From positions 1-35,550 of the forward strand of contig JARGOZ010000068.1 of the NCBI GenBank assembly GCA_029213025.1: a DNA stretch of 35,550 bases, written 5' to 3'. Below the pieces are notes generated by a model, which was given only the letters and a program-made list of their open reading frames with translations, was not told where the DNA came from and searched no databases. The position numbers were made by a program, and so were the translations under genes. This stretch comes from Verrucomicrobiales bacterium. GTDB lineage: Bacteria; Verrucomicrobiota; Verrucomicrobiia; Verrucomicrobiales; DEV007. Below are positions 15,866 to 24,499 of this stretch, in pieces; positions within the stretch are counted from its first letter, which is position 1, and every line of letters starts with the position of its first letter.

Positions 15866-17701
15866 ATGGCAGTTGCTACCTTTATTTCTCATCCGAAAGA
15901 AGCGGAAGGAATGATCCGCTGGAGCCTCCTCTTTACGTTGGCTCTGGAAAACGAAAATCTGATTCTGCTTCACACCGACTCAGTATCGCGTGATGATATC
16001 CGCAAATATCTCGAAGACTGGGCCGCTGATTTCCCAACGGTAAAGAATGTATCTGTCGAGGGAACCGGTCAGGGAATTGATGAGGACAAATTGTTGGATT
16101 TGCTGGAAAACCGGTCAGCAAGTCTGCTTATTCTCGGGCAAAACCGCTTCGAAGAATCGGCTGATGAAGATCTCCACATGATCCGGAAAATCTTCGACAA
16201 AGCGTTCTGTGATTCGATTATCCTGAGACTGGGAAATCGCAGGATCGACGAATCCGACCATGTTCTGGTTCCCACGGCAGGCGGTCCGCATTCCAAAATC
16301 GCTCTGCAGCTGGCAAGCCGACTGGCGAGGCGACACGACGGAGAGATAGTGCCGCTGTTTATCGAATCCGAAATCGGCGAGGAAGACGGCCAGGCTGTGG
16401 GTATCAGGATCCTCGAGTCTTTTATCGCGCGGGCCGGGCTGGATCGATCAGACAAGCAGCATATCAAACCCCAAATCGTGGTGTCCAACGGAGTCGGTAA
16501 AGGAATTGCCCGGGCCGCGGGGGAAAAACCCTACGATCTGATTCTTCTCGGTGCCTCCAACAGTATGGTGGTGAAACGCAAACTCTTCGGAATTCTCCCG
16601 GAGAGATTTTTTGAAGGCGAAAATGCCATGACGGTCGCTCTGATCCGGAAAAGGCGGCCGGTCAGCCACCGCGTTCAACACCGAATCGAAAAATTTCTTT
16701 CCCTGAAAATTCCTCAACTGGCCAGGGAAGAGCGGATCGTCCTGTTTGAGCGTTTGCAGACTCAATCTGTATGGAGCTTTGACTTTGTCGCACTGATCCT
16801 GCTTTCCACCGGCATCGCCTCGTTGGGACTGGTGCAGAGCAGTCCGGCCGTAGTTATCGGTGCGATGCTGGTCGCGCCTCTAATGACCCCGCTTCTCGGT
16901 AGCGGAATGTCACTGGTTCAGGGCAATTTCCCGCTGATGCGCTCCTGTATCAAAGCAATCATTCTGGGCTTTTTGGCCGCTCTTTTCTTTGGCACACTGG
17001 TCGGCTTCATCGCGCCGATCACGGCTCTCACTGCGGAGTTGGCAGCCCGCGGAGCGCCAACTCTTCTCGATTTCGGTGTCGCGGCACTGTCCGGCATCGC
17101 CGCGAGTTATTGTATCGCCCGCCCCCACCTCTCATCAGCACTCGCCGGTGTAGCCATCGCCGCCGCCCTGGTCCCGCCAATCGCCACAGTGGGCATTTCC
17201 ATGGCTCTACACGAATGGGCCAATGCCTCGGGCGCCGCCCTTCTCTTCGGAACCAATGTCGTCGCCATCATCCTTGCATCCGCTTTGACGTTCTTTGCAA
17301 TCGGCATACGGGGACAAATGGGGGGAGGGGTTTTGTGGGTTCGCAGAACTTTGATCTTCCTGCTTTTTGCTCTCGGAATTTTCCTGATTCCCTTGAGCAC
17401 CGTCCTGCTCAGCAAAGCGGGAAAGGCGGCAGCAGCTAAACGGGCTGACACCAATACGCAGAATATCGTCGAAGCAACAATCGGGGAAATCCTTTCCAGG
17501 AAAGGAGTCAATTTCGGAGAAATCCAGATTAGCCACCTTTCCCGGACCGACAATTCCCTCCAGTTTCGGAGCCGGGTCGAATCCCCCGTACCTGTCACAC
17601 CGGCGCAGACCTATCTGATTAAAGAAAAATTGAAAAAGCGGCTCAAACTAGAGCGCGTTTCCGCGAAAATCCTGACTGAACTGGTCGTCGAAGGCCTTTG
17701 A
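15866..17701 (+). CDS. DUF389 membrane protein with two N-terminal USP-like domains
   Basis: The 611-aa product starts at ATG 15866; GTG 15821 is an alternative. Residues 1-130 and about 135-275 look like two universal-stress-protein domains; the second has LILLGASNSMVVKRKLFG, like the USP nucleotide loop. Residues about 300-525 are the hydrophobic DUF389 domain, with at least six membrane segments and the signature SSPAVVIGAMLVAPLMTPLLGSG. The last 70 residues are soluble and basic. DUF389 proteins have no settled function; the USP fusion suggests a stress- or nucleotide-controlled membrane process. The gene stands alone, divergent from xseB. Confidence 0.85.
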   Translation: MAVATFISHPKEAEGMIRWSLLFTLALENENLILLHTDSVSRDDIRKYLEDWAADFPTVKNVSVEGTGQGIDEDKLLDLLENRSASLLILGQNRFEESADEDLHMIRKIFDKAFCDSIILRLGNRRIDESDHVLVPTAGGPHSKIALQLASRLARRHDGEIVPLFIESEIGEEDGQAVGIRILESFIARAGLDRSDKQHIKPQIVVSNGVGKGIARAAGEKPYDLILLGASNSMVVKRKLFGILPERFFEGENAMTVALIRKRRPVSHRVQHRIEKFLSLKIPQLAREERIVLFERLQTQSVWSFDFVALILLSTGIASLGLVQSSPAVVIGAMLVAPLMTPLLGSGMSLVQGNFPLMRSCIKAIILGFLAALFFGTLVGFIAPITALTAELAARGAPTLLDFGVAALSGIAASYCIARPHLSSALAGVAIAAALVPPIATVGISMALHEWANASGAALLFGTNVVAIILASALTFFAIGIRGQMGGGVLWVRRTLIFLLFALGIFLIPLSTVLLSKAGKAAAAKRADTNTQNIVEATIGEILSRKGVNFGEIQISHLSRTDNSLQFRSRVESPVPVTPAQTYLIKEKLKKRLKLERVSAKILTELVVEGL

Positions 17702-17866
17702 CGCCAGGCGCAGGCGGATCATTGAGTCAATTTTTTCCCGACGGACCTTTCAGGAACCATAAAGATCCAACAAACCGGGATTTCATACCGTCGCCGGATT
17801 TCCCATCGCCGGATTCCGGCCAAAATCAAGTTGCCCAATCCCCCGTTATGGTTTCGATTTCGGGCT

Positions 17867-18718
17867 ATGGGATTTCAATACACAGGATTCGCTGACGAAG
17901 CGGAAAAATCGCTCGAAGGACAGATCAAAACTCTCAAGGAAGTGGGCTGGTCAGCCGTGGAATTGCGCCTACTGGGCGGAAAGAACGTAGTCGATTTAAC
18001 CGATGAGGAGTGGCAGGAGACTTATGACCGTTTGCAGGAAGCCGGTATTTCTGTCGTCGGATTCGGCGGGCAGATTGGCAACTGGGCCAGACCGATCACC
18101 AATGATTTCCAGGTCGATGTGGACGAGCTTCGCCGGGTTGCCCCGCGGATGAGAGCTGCCGGAACGAAGTTTTTGCGCATCATGTCGTATCCCAACGATC
18201 CCGAAAACCCTCTGGAAAGAGAGGCCTGGAAAAAGGAAACGGTGCGTCGAATTTCTGAACTCGCAAAAATCGCTGAAGACGAAGGCGTCATTCTCGGCCA
18301 CGAAAACTGCAGCGGATACGGCGAAACGTATGAAGGATTTCTGGAACTCGCTGAAGCTGTCGACTCACCGGCGTTCCAGCTTACGTTCGACACCGGGAAC
18401 AACTCTCTTCATGACAACGATTGCGAAGCAACGTGGGCCTACTACGAAGCCTGCCGCGACAACATTACCCACGTTCACATCAAGTGCGCAAAACCCGGTC
18501 CCGACGGCAAATATGCCACCTGCTTCCCGGAGGAGGATCCGGTACAGGAACGAATCATCCGGAATTTAAAAGAAACGGGCTACGACGGCTGGCTTTCAAT
18601 CGAACCACATATCATGGCAGCGATTCACGCCGGAAAAGACGTCGATGACAGCGGGGAAGCGCAGCGGGTCTGGGTTGACTACGCAAAACGTCTCGAAGCC
18701 TTCGTCGCCGGGATTTAA
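17867..18718 (+). CDS. Sugar phosphate isomerase/epimerase-like TIM barrel
   Basis: The 283-aa protein belongs to the xylose-isomerase-like TIM-barrel superfamily (AP endonuclease 2 family). Likely metal ligands in order are the glutamate in LGHENCSG, the aspartate in TFDTGN, the histidine in THVHIK and the glutamate in LSIEPH, a full set for one divalent metal. ATG 17867 (MGFQYTGFADEAE) gives the standard first strand; the 12 codons upstream add nothing. It lies 12 bases before the NagA-like gene and both are probably one operon, so its substrate may be an amino- or other hexose derivative. Such proteins are often of unknown substrate. Confidence 0.83.
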   Translation: MGFQYTGFADEAEKSLEGQIKTLKEVGWSAVELRLLGGKNVVDLTDEEWQETYDRLQEAGISVVGFGGQIGNWARPITNDFQVDVDELRRVAPRMRAAGTKFLRIMSYPNDPENPLEREAWKKETVRRISELAKIAEDEGVILGHENCSGYGETYEGFLELAEAVDSPAFQLTFDTGNNSLHDNDCEATWAYYEACRDNITHVHIKCAKPGPDGKYATCFPEEDPVQERIIRNLKETGYDGWLSIEPHIMAAIHAGKDVDDSGEAQRVWVDYAKRLEAFVAGI

Positions 18719-18730
18719 GGGGCTGGCCGA

Positions 18731-19639
18731 ATGAAGCCCTTCGATATTCAGGTAAACGGTTATGCCGGTGTCGATTTTTGCTCCAATGACCTGACCGCTG
18801 AACAATTTCACCACGCCTGTGCGGAATTGAAAAGCGACGGGGTTGGGCAAATTCTCGCCACCGTCATTACCGATACTTTGGAGAATCTCGAAGCGAAGCT
18901 TTCCAAAATGGCCCGGTTCCGGGAGGATGATTCCCTGGTTGAGGAGATCGTCGCCGGATTCCATATCGAAGGGCCCTTCATGAGTGCCAAACCCGGATAC
19001 GCCGGGGCCCACCCGCCCGAAGCGATGCGCCCGGGTAACGTCGATGACGCCAAACGTCTGCTCGACGCCTGCAACGGACTGGCCCGTCTCGTCACCGTCG
19101 CCCCGGAGTGCGACCCCGGATTCAAAACGATAGCGTTCCTTGCCGAAAACCGGGTCACTGTTTCAGCCGGGCATTGCGATCCCGACCTCGATCAGCTCAA
19201 GGGGGCCATTGACCATGGCTTGTCGATGGTAACTCACTTTGGCAACGGCTGCCCGGTGGATCTGCCCCGTCATGACAATGTGCTGCAACGGTTTCTCCAT
19301 TTCCGGGAATATCTCTGGTTTTGCTTTATTCCGGACGGCGCCCACGTCGAACTTTTCGCGCTGAAGAACTACCTCGACTTTGTTGGTATGGAAAAATCCA
19401 TCATGGTGACCGATGCGATCGGGGCCGCTAAAATGCCACCCGGAATTTACAAGCTTTCCGGAATTAGCATCGAAGTCGATTCCGCCGGTGTGGCCCGCCG
19501 TCCGGGCAGCCCGAACCTCGCCGGTTCAACGATCACAATGCCGGGAGTGATCGAAAATCTGAGAAATCACTTAAGGCTTACAGAAGAAGGGATTTCTCAG
19601 GTAATTGGGAAAAATCCCCGCAGCGCTTTGGGTCAATAG
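18731..19639 (+). CDS. nagA: N-acetylglucosamine-6-phosphate deacetylase-like amidohydrolase
   Basis: The 302-aa product is a compact NagA-type amidohydrolase. It has FDIQVNGYAGVDF, the metal glutamate in HIEGPF (E80), histidines H148 (SAGHCD) and H169 (VTHFGNGC), the substrate histidine H205 (DGAHV) and the catalytic aspartate D228 (VTDAIG). The H148-H169 spacing equals that of E. coli NagA (H195-H216). It is about 80 residues shorter than E. coli NagA because the N-terminal beta-sandwich strands are missing; the frame opens at the core. Removal of acetate from GlcNAc-6-P fits the glycan-degrading context. Its stop overlaps the convergent xdhB stop by 7 bases. Confidence 0.83.
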   Translation: MKPFDIQVNGYAGVDFCSNDLTAEQFHHACAELKSDGVGQILATVITDTLENLEAKLSKMARFREDDSLVEEIVAGFHIEGPFMSAKPGYAGAHPPEAMRPGNVDDAKRLLDACNGLARLVTVAPECDPGFKTIAFLAENRVTVSAGHCDPDLDQLKGAIDHGLSMVTHFGNGCPVDLPRHDNVLQRFLHFREYLWFCFIPDGAHVELFALKNYLDFVGMEKSIMVTDAIGAAKMPPGIYKLSGISIEVDSAGVARRPGSPNLAGSTITMPGVIENLRNHLRLTEEGISQVIGKNPRSALGQ

Positions 19640-22095
19640 CCCACATTCCGACCATCGTCGATATGGGTTTCCTGATGGGATAACCTGTCCATTTGCAGGC
19701 TGATTTCTTTCAGCGCTTTGATTACCGCAGGAGGTGTCGCCGGTAAAGGTAAATCGATTTCGAGATGAGTCGATCCGGCAAATTCCTGCATCGCATTCCA
19801 AACCGCCTGACGTACCGAACAACCCAGCAAAACAGGCGCTTCGCTACAGGGATCACCCGGAGCGGAGGCCAGATCAGTTGAAGGCCTGAGTCGATCCGAT
19901 TCAAAAATACAAGGCGCGCCGGTAAATCCGCTGATCCCCTGATCGGCACTGAATAACTCGGTTACCGGAGCATCCGGATCCGGAACCGCTTCGGTCAAAA
20001 CCCACCCGGCGCCGATGGAAAAAGCTCTCGCCAGTTGGGCTGCGTCCCTATCCCCCTGATTCAAGGTGGGCGAACCTTCGTGAGCGATGTCCACCCGCAA
20101 AATATCCACTTCCCCTGTGAAAGTATCGATCTGCACCTCAGTCACAGCAGCGGCGTACGTATAGGCGGAAAACGGCCAACCGGTTCCGGTATTCCGGTCC
20201 CACCACAGATTGGGAGTCCGGTGGTAACCGGTAACCATTAAATTCACCCGCTTCAGCCAGGCACCCTGAATGATTTGGTTGAATGTAAGAGGCTCCACAC
20301 TGCCCGAACGCGAACCTACCAGTCCATCGGCGAAAAAGATGGAATCCATGTCGATGGCATTTTCCCCTCTCGCGGCGAACAGCTGCAGTGCGACTTCGCG
20401 TAAACTGTGAATCAACTGGGAACAGGCATCTTCGATTGCCCGAAGAATCAAACCCGCTACATCGACACCGAGCACCGGCGTAGCCTGCGCAATTACTTCA
20501 AAATCACCGGGAAGAACCCGGATCGTGTCTTCTCCAATACCGAGACGCACGGCGATCTCTTCCTGGATTTGTCCGGCCAATCCGTCCTGCAAATCCACAA
20601 CGCTCGGACGAACCTGAATCGAGCCATCCGGCAAGATTTGCATCAACACCATGCCCCGGTTTCGTTCATGACGCGGATCCCCGAGGCCAAACCTCAACGG
20701 TGTGACAGCGATGCCCCGTTTGCAGTTTTGGTGCCGGTCATTCCAGTGCTGAATTTCCTGAAAGCGCGTGTAGTAATCGGAGCGCTTAATCACATGCCCC
20801 CAAACCCGGCTGATCGCCGGTCCATTGACGGGTTGGCCGTAGGGCGCCGAGCGGATATCTGTGCGATCATCGTAAAAATTGATTTCCCGAACTTCGTGAG
20901 CCGGCAGGCCGAGGTCATCCGCCACGCGTTGCATGATTTCCTCAATCACCCAGGATCCCTGAGCGGCCCCTTCCGCCGGCATGGAACTCGAAGACACACT
21001 GTTTGTTTTACACAAAACGGCCCGCACCCTGAAGTTGGGAACCGCATACGTTCCGTCACTGTGAACCAGGGCCCGGTCGAGAACGATATCAGAATCAGAA
21101 GCGAAAAAACCGGCGTCGAGAGCGAGGCGGATATCTACCGCGTGAACGTAGCCGTCGTCTTCAAAACCAACCTCATAAGACGCTCTCGTCGCATGGCGTT
21201 GCCCGCGGAAAAGAGGTGAATCCGGATCGAGGACAATTTCGACGCTGGAGCGGGTTTTTCTCGCCGCATGAGTAGCCAAAGCCGCGAGACGTACCGGTTC
21301 CAGTTCCATGGCATTCGCCGGACCGGCCAGGGCTCCGGGATCCAGAGTCACGGCGCTTTCCGCCAATCCGGCTGCACGGGCTACTGCGGTCCTGACTTCC
21401 GTCGGCATCAGGGCGGGAGCACTCACTTCCACGGAATTTCCCACCTGGAGCCAGTTGACCCGAATTTTGGGAACCGGTTCGGCGCAGGGACGCTGGGGAC
21501 CGATTATCAACGATCCGCGCAGCTTTCGGGGCGATTCATCGATCCCGGCTACCGCATTGCCTCTTTCCACTTTATGGGCACCTCCATGGTAGCTTTTCAT
21601 CGCCAACGCATGTTCCAGAGTTAATATGCCCGGCGCTTCGTGGTAATCGATCTTGATCGCGTCGCGCGCTTCATAGCAGGCTTCCAAACTGTGCCCGGCT
21701 ATGATAGCGACCGGCTGGCCCTCATAGCAGACCTCCTCATCAGCGAGCAAAGGCTCGTTCTTGAATTGATCCCCGAGGGTATTGTTGTACCGCCCGAGGT
21801 CCTCCGCGAACATAACCGCCTCGACTCCTCTGACGGCGCGGGCGGCCATTGCATCTTTCCGCGCAATCGAACCGGAAGCATGCGGGCTCCCCAGCAGGAC
21901 TACATACAAACGACGGTGAGATGATCTCCAGTCCTGCCCCGGCTTTTGCCGTTCCATCTCCACGCCGGTGGAAAAAGATACGTTGCCGCGCGGTCGACTT
22001 TGCACTTCAGGCCGAAATGATTTCGGTTCTTCCCGGGGTGGTTCGGAACCACGCGGTGAAGGGAATGGAGTGATGTTGTCATGATCGTCGCTCAT
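19633..22095 (-). CDS. xdhB: Divergent xanthine dehydrogenase large (molybdopterin) subunit
   Basis: The 820-aa product aligns to the large subunit of xanthine dehydrogenase: a hammerhead domain (about 40-170, with CYEGQPVAIIAGHSLEACYEA) and two molybdopterin-binding halves. Most cofactor motifs are changed. The expected GGGFGGK reads ALAGPA (255-260), FRGFGGPQ reads MPAEGAAQG (372-380), and GGxEMGQG reads DLQDGLAGQ (501-509). The catalytic glutamate of the GEPP motif seems kept as SEAPVLLG (E752), and VTEVQIDTFTGEVDILRVDI is typical. The first 40 residues are a proline-rich extension. The frame is intact. It starts inside the xdhA-like stop codon region by... an adjoining overlap: its ATG at 22095 shares ATGA with the small-subunit-like gene (22092-22095), which reads first. 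Activity on xanthine is uncertain. Confidence 0.75.
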   Translation of the reverse strand: MSDDHDNITPFPSPRGSEPPREEPKSFRPEVQSRPRGNVSFSTGVEMERQKPGQDWRSSHRRLYVVLLGSPHASGSIARKDAMAARAVRGVEAVMFAEDLGRYNNTLGDQFKNEPLLADEEVCYEGQPVAIIAGHSLEACYEARDAIKIDYHEAPGILTLEHALAMKSYHGGAHKVERGNAVAGIDESPRKLRGSLIIGPQRPCAEPVPKIRVNWLQVGNSVEVSAPALMPTEVRTAVARAAGLAESAVTLDPGALAGPANAMELEPVRLAALATHAARKTRSSVEIVLDPDSPLFRGQRHATRASYEVGFEDDGYVHAVDIRLALDAGFFASDSDIVLDRALVHSDGTYAVPNFRVRAVLCKTNSVSSSSMPAEGAAQGSWVIEEIMQRVADDLGLPAHEVREINFYDDRTDIRSAPYGQPVNGPAISRVWGHVIKRSDYYTRFQEIQHWNDRHQNCKRGIAVTPLRFGLGDPRHERNRGMVLMQILPDGSIQVRPSVVDLQDGLAGQIQEEIAVRLGIGEDTIRVLPGDFEVIAQATPVLGVDVAGLILRAIEDACSQLIHSLREVALQLFAARGENAIDMDSIFFADGLVGSRSGSVEPLTFNQIIQGAWLKRVNLMVTGYHRTPNLWWDRNTGTGWPFSAYTYAAAVTEVQIDTFTGEVDILRVDIAHEGSPTLNQGDRDAAQLARAFSIGAGWVLTEAVPDPDAPVTELFSADQGISGFTGAPCIFESDRLRPSTDLASAPGDPCSEAPVLLGCSVRQAVWNAMQEFAGSTHLEIDLPLPATPPAVIKALKEISLQMDRLSHQETHIDDGRNVGY

Positions 22096-23675
22096 ACAAC
22101 AGAGTCAAAAAACGGTTGGTCGTGCAGTGAAAATTCCTGGGTGATTCCCTGCTCGACCGGTTTCACGTCGCGCGGCGTGGGATGCTGGTAAAAGAATTTT
22201 TGAAAAAGCGTCATCACCAATTGCTTGCGGTAGTCCGCACTGGCGTGCCCCACATCTTTTTTAGTTACCTGTATTTCCTGAAACAGAGTGTTCAAGGCGG
22301 CAAATACAGTTTCTTCACTCCACAACCTTCCGGCGAGGAAATCCTCTGTCTGTCTCGCCCGAACCGGTATGTTGGCCACACCTGTGTAGGCGACCCAGGC
22401 CTTGGCCACCGTTTTTTCGCGGAGCTCCACCGCAAAGGCACCTGTGATGTAGGGCTCACAAAGACACCGCCTGGGGCCTACCGTATAGGTATCGCACAGC
22501 CGCGTCGTCATCCCCCGCTGCGAGAGTGCCGATTCGCTACCACGTGGAATCATGATACAGCGGATCAACTCACCGGGGCGGAGGATGGTTCGATTCCCAC
22601 CTTCGTAGAAATGGGAAATCGGCGCATTTCTTTCCCCGTCCGCAGAGAGTAGAATTAATCTCGCATCCATCGCGATCAGCAGCGGAGCGAGTTGCCCGGT
22701 ATCCGATGCAACCGCAAGATAGCCCCCCAAAGTGGCCCGGTTTCGAACCAGCCGGGAACCGAATTTTGTCAGCGCCTTGAGGAAAGCCGGATATTCCCCG
22801 CCGATCGCTTCAGACACGCGGGTCAAATTTACTCCGGCTCCAATTTCCCAGAACTCCTGGTTGGTTCGGATCATCTGCATTTCAGCGACTTCTTTGATGG
22901 AAATCAAAGTCGGAGACTCCATATTCTCCAAATTTTCGATAAGATGAGTCCCGCCCGCGATGACTTTCGCATCCGGATACTGGGAACGCAGCCGCTGTAA
23001 ATCCGCGAGAGTCAGAGGCCGGTGGAACCGGTATTTGTGGCGGTCCACATAATCCAAGCTGTCGACCGGCTTCTTGATAAACAAAGCTTTGGTAAACCGG
23101 TCGTTATCAATGTCTTTTTTCCCGGTCCAGACTTCATTCTGCGAACCCGAAGCGGCGGCCCGCTGGCTGGCCTCATGCCGTTTGGTTTCAGCCGAGGCAA
23201 ACAGACGCCGGGCTGCGTCCCGGATTGCATTCACATCGGAAGTTCTCGAAACGAGACAATCGAGCTGCTCGTTGATCTGACCGTTCCGCCGCAGGTCCGG
23301 GCGATAATAGCCCTCGAAAAACAGGGACAGAATCGCCATGCGACGGGCTTCACCGCATTCGACGTGTTCGATTCCGAGCACGCCAACAGCCGGATGCCCT
23401 GGATCAAGGCTGGCAATTCCCTCCGGCGTCCAAACCATCGTATCAGCTAACATGGGGAGCAGAATCAGATTCGCATCGACACAGCGAAACCGGGGAGCAA
23501 TGCCATTGATTTCACCGAGAATCACGGGAGCGCCGCCGTGCCACGGGTTACTTTCCGCATAATGTGAGAACAGAGGATCCAAATCAGCGAGGAATCCGGC
23601 AAGCGTTCCGCGCGAAGATTCGTTCTCAATTCGACAAATTTCCCCGTCTAACTCGAATGTGAACCAACTTTGCAT
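22092..23675 (-). CDS. xdhA: Xanthine dehydrogenase small-subunit-like protein, Fe-S ligands lost, FAD domain kept
   Basis: The 527-aa product has the layout of XdhA: ferredoxin-like domain (1-90), helical second Fe-S domain (91-165), a linker, the FAD domain (about 215-400) and CO-dehydrogenase-flavoprotein C-terminal domain. The FAD part is good: VIAGGTHLIENLE (AGGTD is usual), GSRLVRNRATLGGYLAVAS (GGN is usual). The first 165 residues hold only four cysteines, C14, C65, C107 and C140, where the family has eight ligands. CxxGxCGxC is absent (HGGAPVIL aligns there), the CGFC motif is CGEA, and the GNLCRCTGY motif reads LDCLVSRTSD. So both [2Fe-2S] clusters are probably missing. Read-through is intact and it is coupled to xdhB. 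Electron flow must differ from known enzymes, or the pair is non-catalytic. Confidence 0.78.
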   Translation of the reverse strand: MQSWFTFELDGEICRIENESSRGTLAGFLADLDPLFSHYAESNPWHGGAPVILGEINGIAPRFRCVDANLILLPMLADTMVWTPEGIASLDPGHPAVGVLGIEHVECGEARRMAILSLFFEGYYRPDLRRNGQINEQLDCLVSRTSDVNAIRDAARRLFASAETKRHEASQRAAASGSQNEVWTGKKDIDNDRFTKALFIKKPVDSLDYVDRHKYRFHRPLTLADLQRLRSQYPDAKVIAGGTHLIENLENMESPTLISIKEVAEMQMIRTNQEFWEIGAGVNLTRVSEAIGGEYPAFLKALTKFGSRLVRNRATLGGYLAVASDTGQLAPLLIAMDARLILLSADGERNAPISHFYEGGNRTILRPGELIRCIMIPRGSESALSQRGMTTRLCDTYTVGPRRCLCEPYITGAFAVELREKTVAKAWVAYTGVANIPVRARQTEDFLAGRLWSEETVFAALNTLFQEIQVTKKDVGHASADYRKQLVMTLFQKFFYQHPTPRDVKPVEQGITQEFSLHDQPFFDSVV

Positions 23676-23793
23676 GTTGAGGTAAGGTCTGTGAAATTCC
23701 GGTAAACGGATGCAACGAAGAATCGTCGCCCCGGAACATCACAACTTTCAAACGGATGGGAAACCGGAATTTACAAAAATTTGTCAGGATTTC

Positions 23794-24414
23794 TCAGCGC
23801 TTCGCCAAACCGTCCCGCAACTGCTTCAAAACCGCTTCGTTAGCGGTATTTTCATCAAAAACAACTTCCTCCAGAGATTGGGTTTTCAGCAAAGTTTCGA
23901 CCAACTCCCTGTCCCAGGAAATCGAGGTGTTCTTCACTTCGAGTTTGCGCAGATTCGGAGCCTTTCCGGCCAACGCAAGCAAAGTCTCTTTGGTAACCGG
24001 CGTCCCCGAAAGATCGATCCACTCGGCGGATTTCAATGAATCAAGTTTCGCTATCACCTTGTCCGGAGTCGAAGACCCCGACAGGTCGATTTCCACCACT
24101 TTACTCAATGGCCAGCCTCGCAGAATACCCGCGACATCTTCGGTAACAGGCTTTCCTTCAGTCGAAAACGTCTCGAACTCCCTGGCCAGAACCGCTTCCA
24201 GCCAAAGACCGATTTTGTCCGCAGCCACCGGCGAAGAGTAGGCGATTTCGTATAACTTTGCATCGAAATCACTGGTATTTGCAGTGTCGACGACAAGACT
24301 CATCCCTGCGTCGGAAATCTTCTGTAAAGCAGCGGCTTTCATCGCTCCCGAAACCACAAACCCGACGCAGAGCAGGGCCAAAATTCCGATGATCCAGGTG
24401 ATCTTTTTCTTCAT
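23794..24414 (-). CDS. Membrane-anchored protein with leucine-rich-repeat-like segment
   Basis: The 206-aa product starts at ATG 24414 with a basic N-terminus and one membrane helix (about residues 5-25). The exported part has three LRR-like strands spaced about 24 residues apart: VVEIDLSGSSTPDKV, AEWIDLSGTPVTKET and LRKLEVKNTSIS. This suggests a short leucine-rich-repeat binding surface outside the membrane, as is common in planctomycete and verrucomicrobial proteins. No catalytic motif is seen. It lies 84 bases downstream of the alpha/beta hydrolase gene on the same strand, with an AACAGGGTACAGT repeat between. Function unknown. Confidence 0.72.
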   Translation of the reverse strand: MKKKITWIIGILALLCVGFVVSGAMKAAALQKISDAGMSLVVDTANTSDFDAKLYEIAYSSPVAADKIGLWLEAVLAREFETFSTEGKPVTEDVAGILRGWPLSKVVEIDLSGSSTPDKVIAKLDSLKSAEWIDLSGTPVTKETLLALAGKAPNLRKLEVKNTSISWDRELVETLLKTQSLEEVVFDENTANEAVLKQLRDGLAKR

Positions 24415-24486
24415 ATCTCTTAAAAATGCGGAAAGGCTTACCATTTATCAGTGCCGTCATCCAACGAAAAAGTCGAATTCCGCCCC

Positions 24487-24499
24487 ACTGTACCCTGTT
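24487..24499 (+). repeat. Isolated copy of the ACTGTACCCTGTT repeat
   Basis: ACTGTACCCTGTT here is identical to the core of the two tandem copies at 31202-31242, in the same orientation. It abuts the stop codon of the alpha/beta hydrolase. The three copies total in 35 kb suggest a dispersed element, perhaps the end of an insertion sequence. Confidence 0.5.

Noticed and set aside
17770..17815. Short TCGCCGGATT direct repeat before the isomerase gene
   Set aside because: Two copies 15 bases apart in a GC-rich leader; too short to claim a function.
22092..23675. Frameshift or assembly error as cause of the missing Fe-S cysteines
   Set aside because: The reading frame is uninterrupted and similarity to the fold continues on both sides of the missing motifs; substitutions, not a frame change, explain the losses.
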